Shown here: one piece after another, positions 1-7,889 of the stretch | Position numbering within the stretch: the stretch's first letter is position 1 | Layout: every line of letters begins with the position of its first letter | Source: Kaistella flava (ex Peng et al. 2021) | GTDB lineage: Bacteria; Bacteroidota; Bacteroidia; Flavobacteriales; Weeksellaceae | Direction of reading: 5' to 3' | Assembly: GCF_015191005.1 (NCBI RefSeq) | Contig: NZ_CP040442.1 | Span: 1-64,000, forward strand | Length of the DNA: 64,000 nucleotides | Made by a program: the position numbers and the translations under genes | The notes under the pieces: generated by a model | The model's database searches: none | What the model saw: only the letters and a program-made list of their open reading frames with translations | What the model was told of the DNA's origin: nothing

Positions 1-1455
1 ATGGATGAAAATTTAACTATAATTTGGGAAAAATGTCTTACGTTTATGAGGGATAACCTTAACGCGGCTGAAGACAATACTGACCTAAAAAAACTCGAGA
101 ATTCTTTTGATTTATTGTTTGATAATGTGCAACCTGTGTCATTAATCAGCAATAATTTGACCTTATTAGTTCCGAGTGATTTCTACAAAGAATATATAGA
201 AGATAATTATCTATCACTACTCTCTGCAGCTCTGAAAAAAAACATTGGTAAAGGAGTGAAACTTTGGTATTCGGTCATGGAAAATAAACCAACCGGACAG
301 GAAAAACCAATTACCATGAACATGAAAGGTAAAAGTGTTCCTACGCCAAAAATGCAGGAAACTTTGCCACCATCATTTTCAGCGAACGTCATCAATCCAT
401 TTGTCGTTCCGGGAATGAAGAAAATTAATATTGATTCTAATCTTAAAGCTGATTTTTCATTTGACAATTATGTAGAAGGGGAAAGCAATAAATTTGCTTC
501 TACGGTAGCAAAATCAATTGCAAAAAGACCTGGTGCAACTGCTTTCAACCCTTTGTTTTTGTACGGAGGTTATGGTGTTGGTAAAACGCACTTAGGACAC
601 GCTGTTGGTTTGGAAGTTAAAAATGCTTATCCAGAGAAAGTTGTTCTTTATTTATCATCTGAGAAATTTATTCAGCAATTTGTCTCTGCAGCGAAAGCGC
701 ACAAGCAAACAGAATTTGCGAATTTCTATCAAATGGTTGATGTTTTGATCATTGATGATATTCAGTTTTTATCAGGAAAAAAATCAACGCAAGACAGTTT
801 CTTCCACATTTTCGATTATCTGCACCAAAATGGAAAACAGATTATCTTAACTTCAGATAAAGCGCCTGTTGATATTTTAGATATTCAGGATCGTATTGTT
901 TCCCGATTTAAATGGGGACTTTCGGCGGAAATTAAATCTCCGGATTTTGATACCAGACGTAAAATTATCGTTGATAAATTAAGTCGTGACGGAATCGTTC
1001 TGACAGAAGATATGTTGGATTACTTAGCCTCAGAAGTGAAAACCAACGTTCGGGAACTGATCGGGGTTATTAATTCAGTGATTGCATATTCGACCATTTA
1101 TAAGTCAGATTTGTCGTTGGAACTACTGAAAGAAACCATCAGCAAGATAGCTGCCAATCAGAAAAAAGTGATCAATATTCCTTATATTCAGGAAGTTGTT
1201 TGCGAATATTTTGGAATTGAAAGAGAGCAATTATTATCAAAAACACGTAAGAGAGAAATCGCTTTACCAAGACAATTAGCGATGTATTTTGCGAAAGAGT
1301 TCACTAATGCTACGTTCAATAAAATCGGTGAGGAAATGGGCGGAAAAGACCATTCAACCGTAATGTACGCTTGCGACACCATTAAAGATGTTTCAAAAAT
1401 CGACAAAGAAATTAAGAAATACGTAAAAGAATTAACTGAGAAAATCAAACAGTAA
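1..1455 (+). CDS. dnaA: Chromosomal replication initiator DnaA
   Basis: This is the ATP-dependent initiator that binds DnaA boxes and melts the origin. The 484 residues are a normal family length. The N-terminal domain I covers about residues 1-85 and is followed by a variable linker. The AAA+ core has a Walker A motif GGYGVGKT near residues 188-196 and a Walker B motif VLIIDDIQF near 246. C-terminal domain IV carries the DnaA signature GGKDHSTVMYA. The ATG is the first base of the window, so promoter, ribosome-binding region and any upstream origin cannot be seen. No DnaA-box cluster was noticed just downstream. Confidence 0.98.
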   Translation: MDENLTIIWEKCLTFMRDNLNAAEDNTDLKKLENSFDLLFDNVQPVSLISNNLTLLVPSDFYKEYIEDNYLSLLSAALKKNIGKGVKLWYSVMENKPTGQEKPITMNMKGKSVPTPKMQETLPPSFSANVINPFVVPGMKKINIDSNLKADFSFDNYVEGESNKFASTVAKSIAKRPGATAFNPLFLYGGYGVGKTHLGHAVGLEVKNAYPEKVVLYLSSEKFIQQFVSAAKAHKQTEFANFYQMVDVLIIDDIQFLSGKKSTQDSFFHIFDYLHQNGKQIILTSDKAPVDILDIQDRIVSRFKWGLSAEIKSPDFDTRRKIIVDKLSRDGIVLTEDMLDYLASEVKTNVRELIGVINSVIAYSTIYKSDLSLELLKETISKIAANQKKVINIPYIQEVVCEYFGIEREQLLSKTRKREIALPRQLAMYFAKEFTNATFNKIGEEMGGKDHSTVMYACDTIKDVSKIDKEIKKYVKELTEKIKQ

Positions 1456-1476
1456 ATTTTAATACGATCATTATAC

Positions 1477-1510
1477 AAAAGGAGTTTTTTTAAAAATTCC
1501 TTTTTTTATT
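1477..1510 (+). terminator. Rho-independent terminator of dnaA
   Basis: The arms AAAAGGAGTTTTT (1477-1489) and AAAAATTCCTTTT (1492-1504) pair over 13 positions with one G-T wobble and run into a T-rich tract. The hairpin starts 22 bases after the dnaA stop. Confidence 0.75.
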
Positions 1511-1543
1511 TTTTGTATTTTGCAACTTTAATAAAAGTTAGAC

Positions 1544-2002
1544 ATGAAAATTTTAATGGTTTGCCTCGGCAATATATGCAGAAGTCCTTTGGCAGAAGGT
1601 ATTTTACAATCTAAACTTCCGGACAATTTTATCGTAGATTCTGCCGGAACGATTGATATGCATGAAGGCAAAAACCCGGATCACCGTTCTATTAAAACCG
1701 GACAACAGTACAACGTTGATATTTCTAAACAAAAATCAAGACATTTTACTGCGCAGGATTTCGAAGAGTTTGACCATATTTATTGTATGGATCAAAATAA
1801 TTTGAAAGATGTTTTATCCTTAGCAAAAAACGATACTCAACGAAATAAAGTTTCTTTAATTCTTGAAAATAATGAAGAAGTTCCAGATCCTTATTGGGGT
1901 GGAATGAACGATTTCGATCATGTTTATCAACTTTTAGATCAAGCTTGCGAAAGAATCGCTATCGAATTAAAGAGCCAACTGAAAGAGCCAAGTAAAAAGT
2001 AA
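1544..2002 (+). CDS. Low-molecular-weight protein-tyrosine phosphatase
   Basis: This is a cytoplasmic phosphatase of the low-molecular-weight family, which removes phosphate from protein tyrosine (arsenate reductase-like enzymes share the fold). The P-loop C-x5-R-S is C7 to S14 (CLGNICRS). The general-acid loop DPY is at D115-Y117. The 152 residues are a usual length. It follows dnaA after a terminator and so is probably transcribed on its own. The T-rich upstream stretch has TATTTTG near 1517, one base short of the Bacteroidota -7 element. The substrate cannot be told from sequence. Confidence 0.93.
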   Translation: MKILMVCLGNICRSPLAEGILQSKLPDNFIVDSAGTIDMHEGKNPDHRSIKTGQQYNVDISKQKSRHFTAQDFEEFDHIYCMDQNNLKDVLSLAKNDTQRNKVSLILENNEEVPDPYWGGMNDFDHVYQLLDQACERIAIELKSQLKEPSKK

Positions 2003-2092
2003 AAAGAGCCACGTTTAAAAAATGATATTTATTTGTTTTTAAAGTCTGAAATTACTCAAATATTCAAACACTCATAAACCCGTCCCTCCAAT

Positions 2093-2791
2093 ATGTTATT
2101 CCTAATTCCTGCTTATTTATCTGAAAATACACCAATCGATTATTTCGCTCCGGCGGTAAAAGAATATATTTTAAAGACCGATTATTTCTTTGTAGAAAAT
2201 GAAAAGACCGCCAGAAAAGTGATCAAATTTTTTGCTCCTGAAAAAAAACAATCAGATTTGAAATTATTTCTGCTTAATAAAAACACGGAAAGAAAGGATT
2301 TACAGGAAGCGCAAATGCTGATGAAAAAAGGTCAGGATTTCGGTTTGCTTTCAGAAGCTGGTTTGCCTTGTATTGCTGATCCTGGAAATGTAATGGTTGG
2401 ATGGTGTCACGAAAATGGTGTAAAAGTGATTCCAATAAATGGACCGTCTTCGATTATTATGGCTTTAATTTCAAGTGGTTTTAATGGTCAGGAATTTACG
2501 TTTCATGGTTATTTACCGATTGATAAAACAGATAAGAAAGCGAAAATTAAATGGCTGGAAAATCAAGTTCAAACTACTGGATATTCTCAGATTTTTATGG
2601 AGACTCCTTACCGTAATAATCCACTTTTTGAGGATTTGTGTAAGTTTTTGGCGCCGACGCAAAAGCTTTGTATTGCTGCGAATATTAATGATCCAAAGGA
2701 GGAGTTTATTAAGACTTTAACGATTAAAGATTGGCAGAAAAACAAACCTGAACTACATAAAATTCCGGCGGTTTTTGTATTGGGAAGATAA
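2093..2791 (+). CDS. RsmI/YraL-like SAM-dependent methyltransferase
   Basis: This 232-residue protein belongs to the tetrapyrrole-methylase superfamily, in which RsmI 2'-O-methylates C1402 of 16S rRNA. Supporting motifs are GLLSEAGLPCIADPG near residues 83-97 and GPSSIIMALISSGF near 119-132, both typical of RsmI. The N-terminus starts MLFLIPAYLSE instead of the usual glycine-rich first strand, and the protein is shorter than E. coli RsmI (about 286 residues). It may therefore be the short Bacteroidota paralogue rather than RsmI itself. Its 3' end lies 23 bases from a repeat cluster. Confidence 0.85.
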   Translation: MLFLIPAYLSENTPIDYFAPAVKEYILKTDYFFVENEKTARKVIKFFAPEKKQSDLKLFLLNKNTERKDLQEAQMLMKKGQDFGLLSEAGLPCIADPGNVMVGWCHENGVKVIPINGPSSIIMALISSGFNGQEFTFHGYLPIDKTDKKAKIKWLENQVQTTGYSQIFMETPYRNNPLFEDLCKFLAPTQKLCIAANINDPKEEFIKTLTIKDWQKNKPELHKIPAVFVLGR

Positions 2792-2814
2792 TCTGTTGAA
2801 TCTTTAAAAAAAAG

Positions 2815-2955
2815 TCTCTCGCAGATTTTACAGATTAAGCAGATTTTTATGCTGTTACATAATTGAATCCCCATTTAAGATCTGCGTCATCTGCAAAATC
2901 CGCGGGAGAAATAAAATGTTCTCTCGCAGATTTTGCAGATTTAGCAGATTTTTTT
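2815..2955. repeat. Cluster of three CGCAGATTT-type palindromic repeats
   Basis: Three related units are visible: TCTCTCGCAGATTTTACAGA at 2815, an inverted unit ending in ATCCGCGGGAGA near 2879-2909, and TTCTCTCGCAGATTTTGC at 2919. Unit orientation alternates, so the DNA can fold into long imperfect hairpins. A related palindrome lies at 60119-60201. No coding sequence is supported here. The third unit abuts the end of the truncated gene at 2955-3122. Confidence 0.75.
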
Positions 2956-3122
2956 TAATGCTGAAAAAAAGAAATTAATTCAGACTTAATAGTAAGCCCG
3001 TTTTCTTCCAGTTCGTAGATTAAAATTCGTTGATACACCGATCCAAGTAAACCTGGACCTAATTTGTTATAGACATTAAAAATGCATTTTCTTACAATAA
3101 AAGAAATTTCGTTTTCATCCAT
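2955..3122 (-). pseudogene. Truncated GxxExxY family protein (PDDEXK_3)
   Basis: A 55-residue frame starts MDENEISFIVRKCIFNVY and contains KLGPGLLGSVYQRILIYELE, matching the N-terminal half of GxxExxY proteins, which resemble PD-(D/E)XK nucleases. Family members are about 120-130 residues. The reading stops after ISFFQH exactly where the CGCAGATTT repeat begins, so the catalytic C-terminal half is missing. The family's E in GLLESVY is G here (GLLGSVY), which also suggests decay. A short functional remnant cannot be excluded. Confidence 0.75.
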
Positions 3123-3214
3123 TTTTGCGAATTTACTTACGAATATAGTATTTTAACACTCCATTAACTATGCTTTAGCACTAATGTTGTTTTCGAATAT
3201 GAAAATATAATATC

Positions 3215-3595
3215 ATGACTGAAAAAAAATTAGCTGGCATTTGGATTGATAAACAAAAAGCTATTGTTGTAAAAAATCATGACGCCCAAAATGCATTCAA
3301 ATTTTTTGTCTGCAATCCCGTAGTAGCAGAGGTCCATCACGGGCTATCTACTGTGAGTACTACCAATCACGCTGATCAGACGAATCGGCGTAAATTCTTT
3401 AAAGAAATCGATCATCTTCTGGAAAATACGGAAGAGTTGTACATTACAGGTCCAGGTCAAATTCAAGAAGAGTTTCGGAACTATCTGCACGAAACAGCAC
3501 AGTTTAAAAATCTAAAAATTACTTTGGATACTGCGCAGCACTTGGACGAAGAACAAGTTTTAGAGACGGTAAAAAAACACTTTGAGAATAGGTGA
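3215..3595 (+). CDS. Small protein resembling bacterial eRF1-like (baeRF) domains
   Basis: The 126-residue cytoplasmic protein begins LAGIWIDKQKAIVV, a first strand typical of bacterial proteins with an eRF1/Pelota-like domain. It has ELYITGPGQIQEEFRNYL near residues 79-96, similar to the GPG turn of that fold, and an EEQ-rich C-terminal helix. Such proteins are thought to act around ribosomes, but the role in bacteria is largely unknown. It appears to be a single gene ending in a shared terminator. The family call rests on motif memory only. Confidence 0.7.
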   Translation: MTEKKLAGIWIDKQKAIVVKNHDAQNAFKFFVCNPVVAEVHHGLSTVSTTNHADQTNRRKFFKEIDHLLENTEELYITGPGQIQEEFRNYLHETAQFKNLKITLDTAQHLDEEQVLETVKKHFENR

Positions 3596-3607
3596 ATTTT
3601 ATAAAGC

Positions 3608-3637
3608 AAAAGGTCAGAAATCTCTGACCTTTTTTTA
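3608..3637. terminator. Bidirectional terminator
   Basis: AAAAGGTCAGA and TCTGACCTTTT pair around an AATC loop, with T-rich runs on both sides. It serves the plus-strand gene ending at 3595 and the minus-strand gene ending at 3635. Confidence 0.85.
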
Positions 3638-4033
3638 TTTTGAATAATGGTATCTAAGACCATCGTTTTTATCTTCGGCTAAATACAAATCTGTTCCGTT
3701 TATTGTTTCGACAATTAAATCAGGACTATTACTGAAATGAAGAAATAGCTTTTCTGCATGATCAGTATTCGTTACTCCTCTTCCTAAGTAATAAGTTCCT
3801 TCGCTTACAACTACTGAATTTTCTTTAATGGAATAAACAGATTCTGCTGTTAAAGTCATCGTTTTGTTAATCCCAGTATTTGCTGGAGTTTGCTGAGTGT
3901 TAGAAATTCCTCCACTAGTGGAAACCCAGTTCCAAACGCCAATGTATTGTTCATTGTCTGTTTCGTCTTCTCTCGTTCCGCATGAAAAAACGAGGAATAG
4001 AAACGCCGTAAGTAATATTAATTTTTTTGTCAT
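3635..4033 (-). CDS. Hypothetical lipoprotein, lipocalin-like size
   Basis: The 132-residue precursor has a hydrophobic signal and lipobox FLVFSC with the lipidated cysteine at C18. The mature part begins GTREDETDNEQYIGVWNWVSTSGG, where the GVWNWV start resembles lipocalin-like domains that open with a G-x-W strand. The rest looks like alternating beta strands. Function is unknown. Its 3' end overlaps the shared terminator. Confidence 0.75.
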   Translation of the reverse strand: MTKKLILLTAFLFLVFSCGTREDETDNEQYIGVWNWVSTSGGISNTQQTPANTGINKTMTLTAESVYSIKENSVVVSEGTYYLGRGVTNTDHAEKLFLHFSNSPDLIVETINGTDLYLAEDKNDGLRYHYSK

Positions 4034-4134
4034 TTTCTAAATTTTTAAGAATAATTGTTCTACAAATTTAGGATTTTAACGAATGTTTATTGCTTTTTAG
4101 GTAGCGAAAAATTCGAAATATGAGAGAAGTCATT

Positions 4135-4608
4135 TTAGTATTTAAGATGTAGTTTTTTCAAAATAAAATGAAGCAACCAAATCGGTCCAATTAAAAGAAA
4201 CTGTACATCTTTTAGGAAACTCGGTTTTTTACCTTCTATTTTATGGCCGTAAAATTGACCAATCCAGGAAATAACAAAAACTACGAAAAAGAAAATCCAT
4301 GATTGATGTTCAAATTTAACATTGATAAAGTAGACCAGATGTTCCATGATCAACATTATGAAAATCATAATTAACCCTGTTCGCCAAGACAGTCTGAAAT
4401 AAAATATGGATACTAACAGAAGAGCAATAATACTCGCAATACTTATACATCCGAAATAAGGGAAGCAAAAATGAGGCGCAGGAATTAATGAAATAAAGCC
4501 CAAAATCGTCCAAAAAATTAAAGGAACACAAATCCAGTGAATTAATTTGTTGGTATGATTCTTATGGCTTTCACCGTATTCAGCGAAGAATTGGTCAATT
4601 TTTCTCAT
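4135..4608 (-). CDS. Mpo1/DUF962-family membrane protein
   Basis: The start MRKIDQFFAEYGESHKNHTNKLIHWICVPLI matches the Mpo1-like (DUF962, YGL010w) family, known in yeast as a dioxygenase of 2-hydroxy fatty acids. The family histidines are present as H16, H18 and H25 in the first helix pair. About four membrane helices are visible across the 157 residues, a usual bacterial length. Activity in bacteria is not established. It appears to be transcribed alone. Confidence 0.88.
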   Translation of the reverse strand: MRKIDQFFAEYGESHKNHTNKLIHWICVPLIFWTILGFISLIPAPHFCFPYFGCISIASIIALLLVSIFYFRLSWRTGLIMIFIMLIMEHLVYFINVKFEHQSWIFFFVVFVISWIGQFYGHKIEGKKPSFLKDVQFLLIGPIWLLHFILKKLHLKY

Positions 4609-4687
4609 TAGTTTAAAGTTTTACGCTTACTAAATTAATGATTCTTTTAGTAAAGAGCTCTTATTTTTTAATAATGTATTTCAAGAA

Positions 4688-4718
4688 TTGACTGCTTCTC
4701 AATATTTCCTTATTTTTG
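4688..4718 (+). promoter_or_regulatory. Bacteroidota-type promoter for the gene at 4735
   Basis: TTG at 4688-4690 lies 20 bases before TATTTTTG at 4711-4718, fitting the -33 TTTG / -7 TAnnTTTG arrangement. The -7 element ends 16 bases before the ATG. Confidence 0.65.
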
Positions 4719-4734
4719 GCAAAAATTAATTGGA

Positions 4735-5448
4735 ATGAAAGATTTAATGGGACAGGCGATTTGGGATTTTTACCATGATAACAGTCCGGAGAATTTATTG
4801 ACAGAAACCTCTATTTCTGAAATGGATGATTTGCCAGTCGACTATCTTTTTAGAGATTTTGATGAAATGAATTTGGTGGAACAAAAAGCACTTGAATTAT
4901 CGAAAGGTAAAGTTTTAGATATTGGTGCAGGAGCCGGTTCACACAGTTTATATCTTCAAGACGAAAAAGGATTGGATGTTTTAGCCTTAGATTTTTCTCC
5001 TAAATCAATTGAGGTTTGTCAGTTGCGTGGTGTTAAAAATACGGTCTGTTCAGATATTCTTGAATTTTCTGGTGAAACTTACGATACCATTTTATTATTA
5101 ATGAATGGAACAGGGATTTTTCAAACTTTAGATAAAATCGATTTATACTTAGAAAAATTATATTCATTATTAAATGAAAACGGACAAATTTTAATTGACA
5201 GTACTGATATTCTGTACATGTACGATCTTTCTGATGATGGCGGAGTTCTTGTTCCAACCGAACATTACTATGGTGAAGTTGATTATTTTGTTCACTATAA
5301 GCTCGACACAGAAAAACCGATTAAATGGCTTTATTTAGATTTTGTAACTTTGACGAGAGCTGTAGAAAATAACGGATTTAAGATTGAAAAAATACTTCAA
5401 GAAGAAGATTCTTTTTTAGCAAGATTAACGAAAAAAGACCTGAATTAA
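4735..5448 (+). CDS. Class I SAM-dependent methyltransferase
   Basis: A 237-residue Rossmann-fold methyltransferase. Motif I is VLDIGAGAGSHSLYL near residues 60-74, followed by an acidic turn LALDFSP and the post-motif region DTILLLMNGTGIF. The N-terminal stretch ending in YLFRDFDEMN is typical of Bacteroidota members of the group. The substrate is unknown. It has a clear promoter and its own terminator, so it is probably monocistronic. Confidence 0.88.
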   Translation: MKDLMGQAIWDFYHDNSPENLLTETSISEMDDLPVDYLFRDFDEMNLVEQKALELSKGKVLDIGAGAGSHSLYLQDEKGLDVLALDFSPKSIEVCQLRGVKNTVCSDILEFSGETYDTILLLMNGTGIFQTLDKIDLYLEKLYSLLNENGQILIDSTDILYMYDLSDDGGVLVPTEHYYGEVDYFVHYKLDTEKPIKWLYLDFVTLTRAVENNGFKIEKILQEEDSFLARLTKKDLN

Positions 5449-5468
5449 TTTCAGGTCTTTCTTTTTAT
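5431..5468. terminator. Bidirectional terminator between methyltransferase and metG
   Basis: AAAAAAGACCTGAATTAATT folds with TTCAGGTCTTTCTTTTT, giving an 8-10 bp stem flanked by A and T runs. It overlaps the last codons of the plus-strand gene and serves metG on the minus strand too. Confidence 0.85.
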
Positions 5469-5489
5469 ATAAAGTGTTTGAACGAATTT

Positions 5490-7523
5490 TTATCCGATTT
5501 CTACACCGTTTTCAACAGTTTCAGTAGGAGTTACAAATACTAATTTTCCTTCTGCGTTGTTTGTTAAAAGCAACATTCCTTGAGATTCGATTCCTCTGAT
5601 TTTTCTTGGAGCAAGATTTAATAAAATCATCACCTGTTTCCCCACACATTCTTCTGGTGTGAAACTTTCTGCAACACCAGAAACAACTGTTCTTACGTCA
5701 ACGCCTGTATCCACAGAGAATTTCAATAGTTTGTCTGCTTTTTCTACTTTTTCAGCAGTCAAAATTGTCGCAGTTCTTAAATCGATTTTTGTAAAATCGT
5801 CAAATTGAATTTCTTCTTTCATCGGGTTGGCTTTAGGATTGGTTTTTTTATTGGATTCTTTGGTGTTCTCTAATTTTTGAATTTGGAATTCAATCGTTTC
5901 ATCTTCAATTTTTGAGAATAATAATTCTGCTGGATTAATTTGATGTCCGGTTTTAATTAATACTTTTTCGTTTTTAATGTCTCCCCAAGTTAATTGAGAA
6001 ACATTAAACATTTTCTGTAATTTTTCAGCACTGAAAGGAAGGAATGGTTCACAAATTTGTGCTAATCCAACTGCGATTTGAGCTGCAACGAAAAGTGATT
6101 GAGCTGCTTTTTCTGGATTGTCTTTAATCGTTTTCCAAGGTTCTTCAATTTGAAGATATTGATTTCCAAAACGTGCTAAATTCATCATTGCAGTTAAAGC
6201 ATTTCTGAATTCGTAATGTTCTAAGAAATTTTCAACTTCGGTAGCGGCTTTGGTAATCTCGTTTAATTCTTCTGCATTTTCATTTCCGGCTGGAACAACT
6301 CCGTCGTAATATTTATGAATAAGAACTGCAACTCTATTGATAAAGTTCCCGAAAATTCCAACCAATTCAGAATTGTTTTTGGTTTGGAAATCTTTCCAGG
6401 TAAAGTTATTGTCCTTAGTTTCTGGCGCGGAAGAAAGAAGCGAGTAACGTAAAACATCTTGCTGTCCTGGGAATTCCTGTACATATTCATGAGCCCAAAC
6501 TGCCCAATTTCTGGATGTTGAGATCTTATCGTTTTCTAAATTTAAAAATTCAAAAGCAGGAACATTGGTCGGCATAATATAATCACCATGTGCTTTCATC
6601 ATCGCCGGGAAAATAATACAGTGGAAAACGATATTGTCTTTTCCGATAAAATGTACTAAATCTGTGCTTTCATTCTGCCAGTAATCTTTCCAATCTTTTC
6701 CATTTTTTTCTGCCCATTCCTGAGTGAAAGAAATATAACCAATTGGCGCATCAAACCAAACATAAAGCACCTTTCCTTCTGCATTAGGAAGTGGAACCGG
6801 AACGCCCCAATTCAAATCACGGGTCATTGCTCTTGGTTTCAAACCATCAGTTAACCATGATTTTACTTGTCCATAAACATTCGGTTTCCAGTCGTCTTTA
6901 TGTCCTTCTATAATCCATTCGTTCAAGAAATCTTCATATTCATTTAAAGGAAGATACCAGTTTTTCGTTTCCTTTAAAATCGGAACATTTCCGCTCAACA
7001 TAGATTTTGGATTAATCAATTCTGAAGGCGAAAGGGTAGAACCACATTTTTCACACTGATCACCGTAAGCGTTTTCATTGCCACAATTCGGGCAAGTTCC
7101 TACGATATAGCGGTCTGCAAGAAATTCATTGGCTTGTTCATCAAAGTATTGTTCTGAAACTTCTTCAATAAACTTTCCTTTATTATATAAGGTCTTGAAA
7201 AAATCCTGACTAACATCGTGATGTCTTTTTGACGTAGTTCTGGAATATTCATCGAAAGAAATTCCTAAATCTTCGAAAGATTTTTTGATGATTCCGTGGT
7301 ATTTATCAACGATATCTTGTGGAGTAACGCCTTCTTTTTTGGCACGAATCGTAATTGGGATTCCGTGTTCATCGGAGCCACAAATAAAAGCAACGTCTTT
7401 TCCTAATCTTCTTTGAAACCTCGCATAAACATCTGCGGGAATGTAAACTCCAGCCAAATGGCCAATATGAACTGGTCCGTTTGCGTACGGCAAGGCGGCC
7501 GTAATCATCTTTCTATCTGACAT
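5490..7523 (-). CDS. metG: Methionine-tRNA ligase with C-terminal tRNA-binding domain
   Basis: Charges tRNA-Met in the cytoplasm. The class I HIGH motif is HIGH at H19-H22 (PVHIGHLAG). The zinc knuckle has two CxxC pairs in [17 protein letters not shown]. The second signature is KISTSR instead of KMSKS, a common variant in this enzyme. After about residue 555 comes a linker ([13 protein letters not shown]) and a Trbp111-like domain ([18 protein letters not shown] to [10 protein letters not shown]) used for dimerisation and tRNA binding. The 677 residues are a normal length. Confidence 0.98.
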   Translation of the reverse strand: MSDRKMITAALPYANGPVHIGHLAGVYIPADVYARFQRRLGKDVAFICGSDEHGIPITIRAKKEGVTPQDIVDKYHGIIKKSFEDLGISFDEYSRTTSKRHHDVSQDFFKTLYNKGKFIEEVSEQYFDEQANEFLADRYIVGTCPNCGNENAYGDQCEKCGSTLSPSELINPKSMLSGNVPILKETKNWYLPLNEYEDFLNEWIIEGHKDDWKPNVYGQVKSWLTDGLKPRAMTRDLNWGVPVPLPNAEGKVLYVWFDAPIGYISFTQEWAEKNGKDWKDYWQNESTDLVHFIGKDNIVFHCIIFPAMMKAHGDYIMPTNVPAFEFLNLENDKISTSRNWAVWAHEYVQEFPGQQDVLRYSLLSSAPETKDNNFTWKDFQTKNNSELVGIFGNFINRVAVLIHKYYDGVVPAGNENAEELNEITKAATEVENFLEHYEFRNALTAMMNLARFGNQYLQIEEPWKTIKDNPEKAAQSLFVAAQIAVGLAQICEPFLPFSAEKLQKMFNVSQLTWGDIKNEKVLIKTGHQINPAELLFSKIEDETIEFQIQKLENTKESNKKTNPKANPMKEEIQFDDFTKIDLRTATILTAEKVEKADKLLKFSVDTGVDVRTVVSGVAESFTPEECVGKQVMILLNLAPRKIRGIESQGMLLLTNNAEGKLVFVTPTETVENGVEIG

Positions 7524-7543
7524 ATATTTTGTCTAATTTTCTG

Positions 7544-7551
7544 CAAATATA
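7544..7551 (-). promoter_or_regulatory. Predicted -7 element of the metG promoter
   Basis: Reading the minus strand, TATATTTG fits TAnnTTTG and ends 20 bases before the metG ATG. No convincing -33 TTTG is seen. Confidence 0.55.
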
Positions 7552-7889
7552 AGTGATATCGAATGGAATTGAAAATTTAGATGCTAATTCCTAAAAATGA
7601 TATGGTGTTTTCCTTTTAAATATTTTATGTTAAAATACAGTGTTTTTTCGCTAAACATTTGTTTGTATTATTGTTAATTTAACAAAATACATTTGAAATA
7701 GGTATTGGTAATAAAATATTGAAAGTGAATGTTTTAGATTGTGTCAGAGGATTTTAATGATGATTCTTATCACGAATAATTAACATTTCAGTAAAATAAA
7801 TTATGATAAGTGAAAAATTGGTTAAATTGCATCGCTCCTTTAATTTTGAGCATCGATTTATTGAATATTAATCCTTAAATTTTATTTTT
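7552..7889. other. Intergenic region before the starch locus
   Basis: The 340 bases between metG and the SusC gene are very AT-rich. The only good -7 match on the plus strand is TATTTTTG at 7883-7890, which overlaps the predicted GTG start. No binding site, small gene or RNA is recognised. Confidence 0.5.

Noticed and set aside
1..1540. Replication origin within the window
   Set aside because: No cluster of DnaA boxes was seen near dnaA; any origin may be upstream of base 1.
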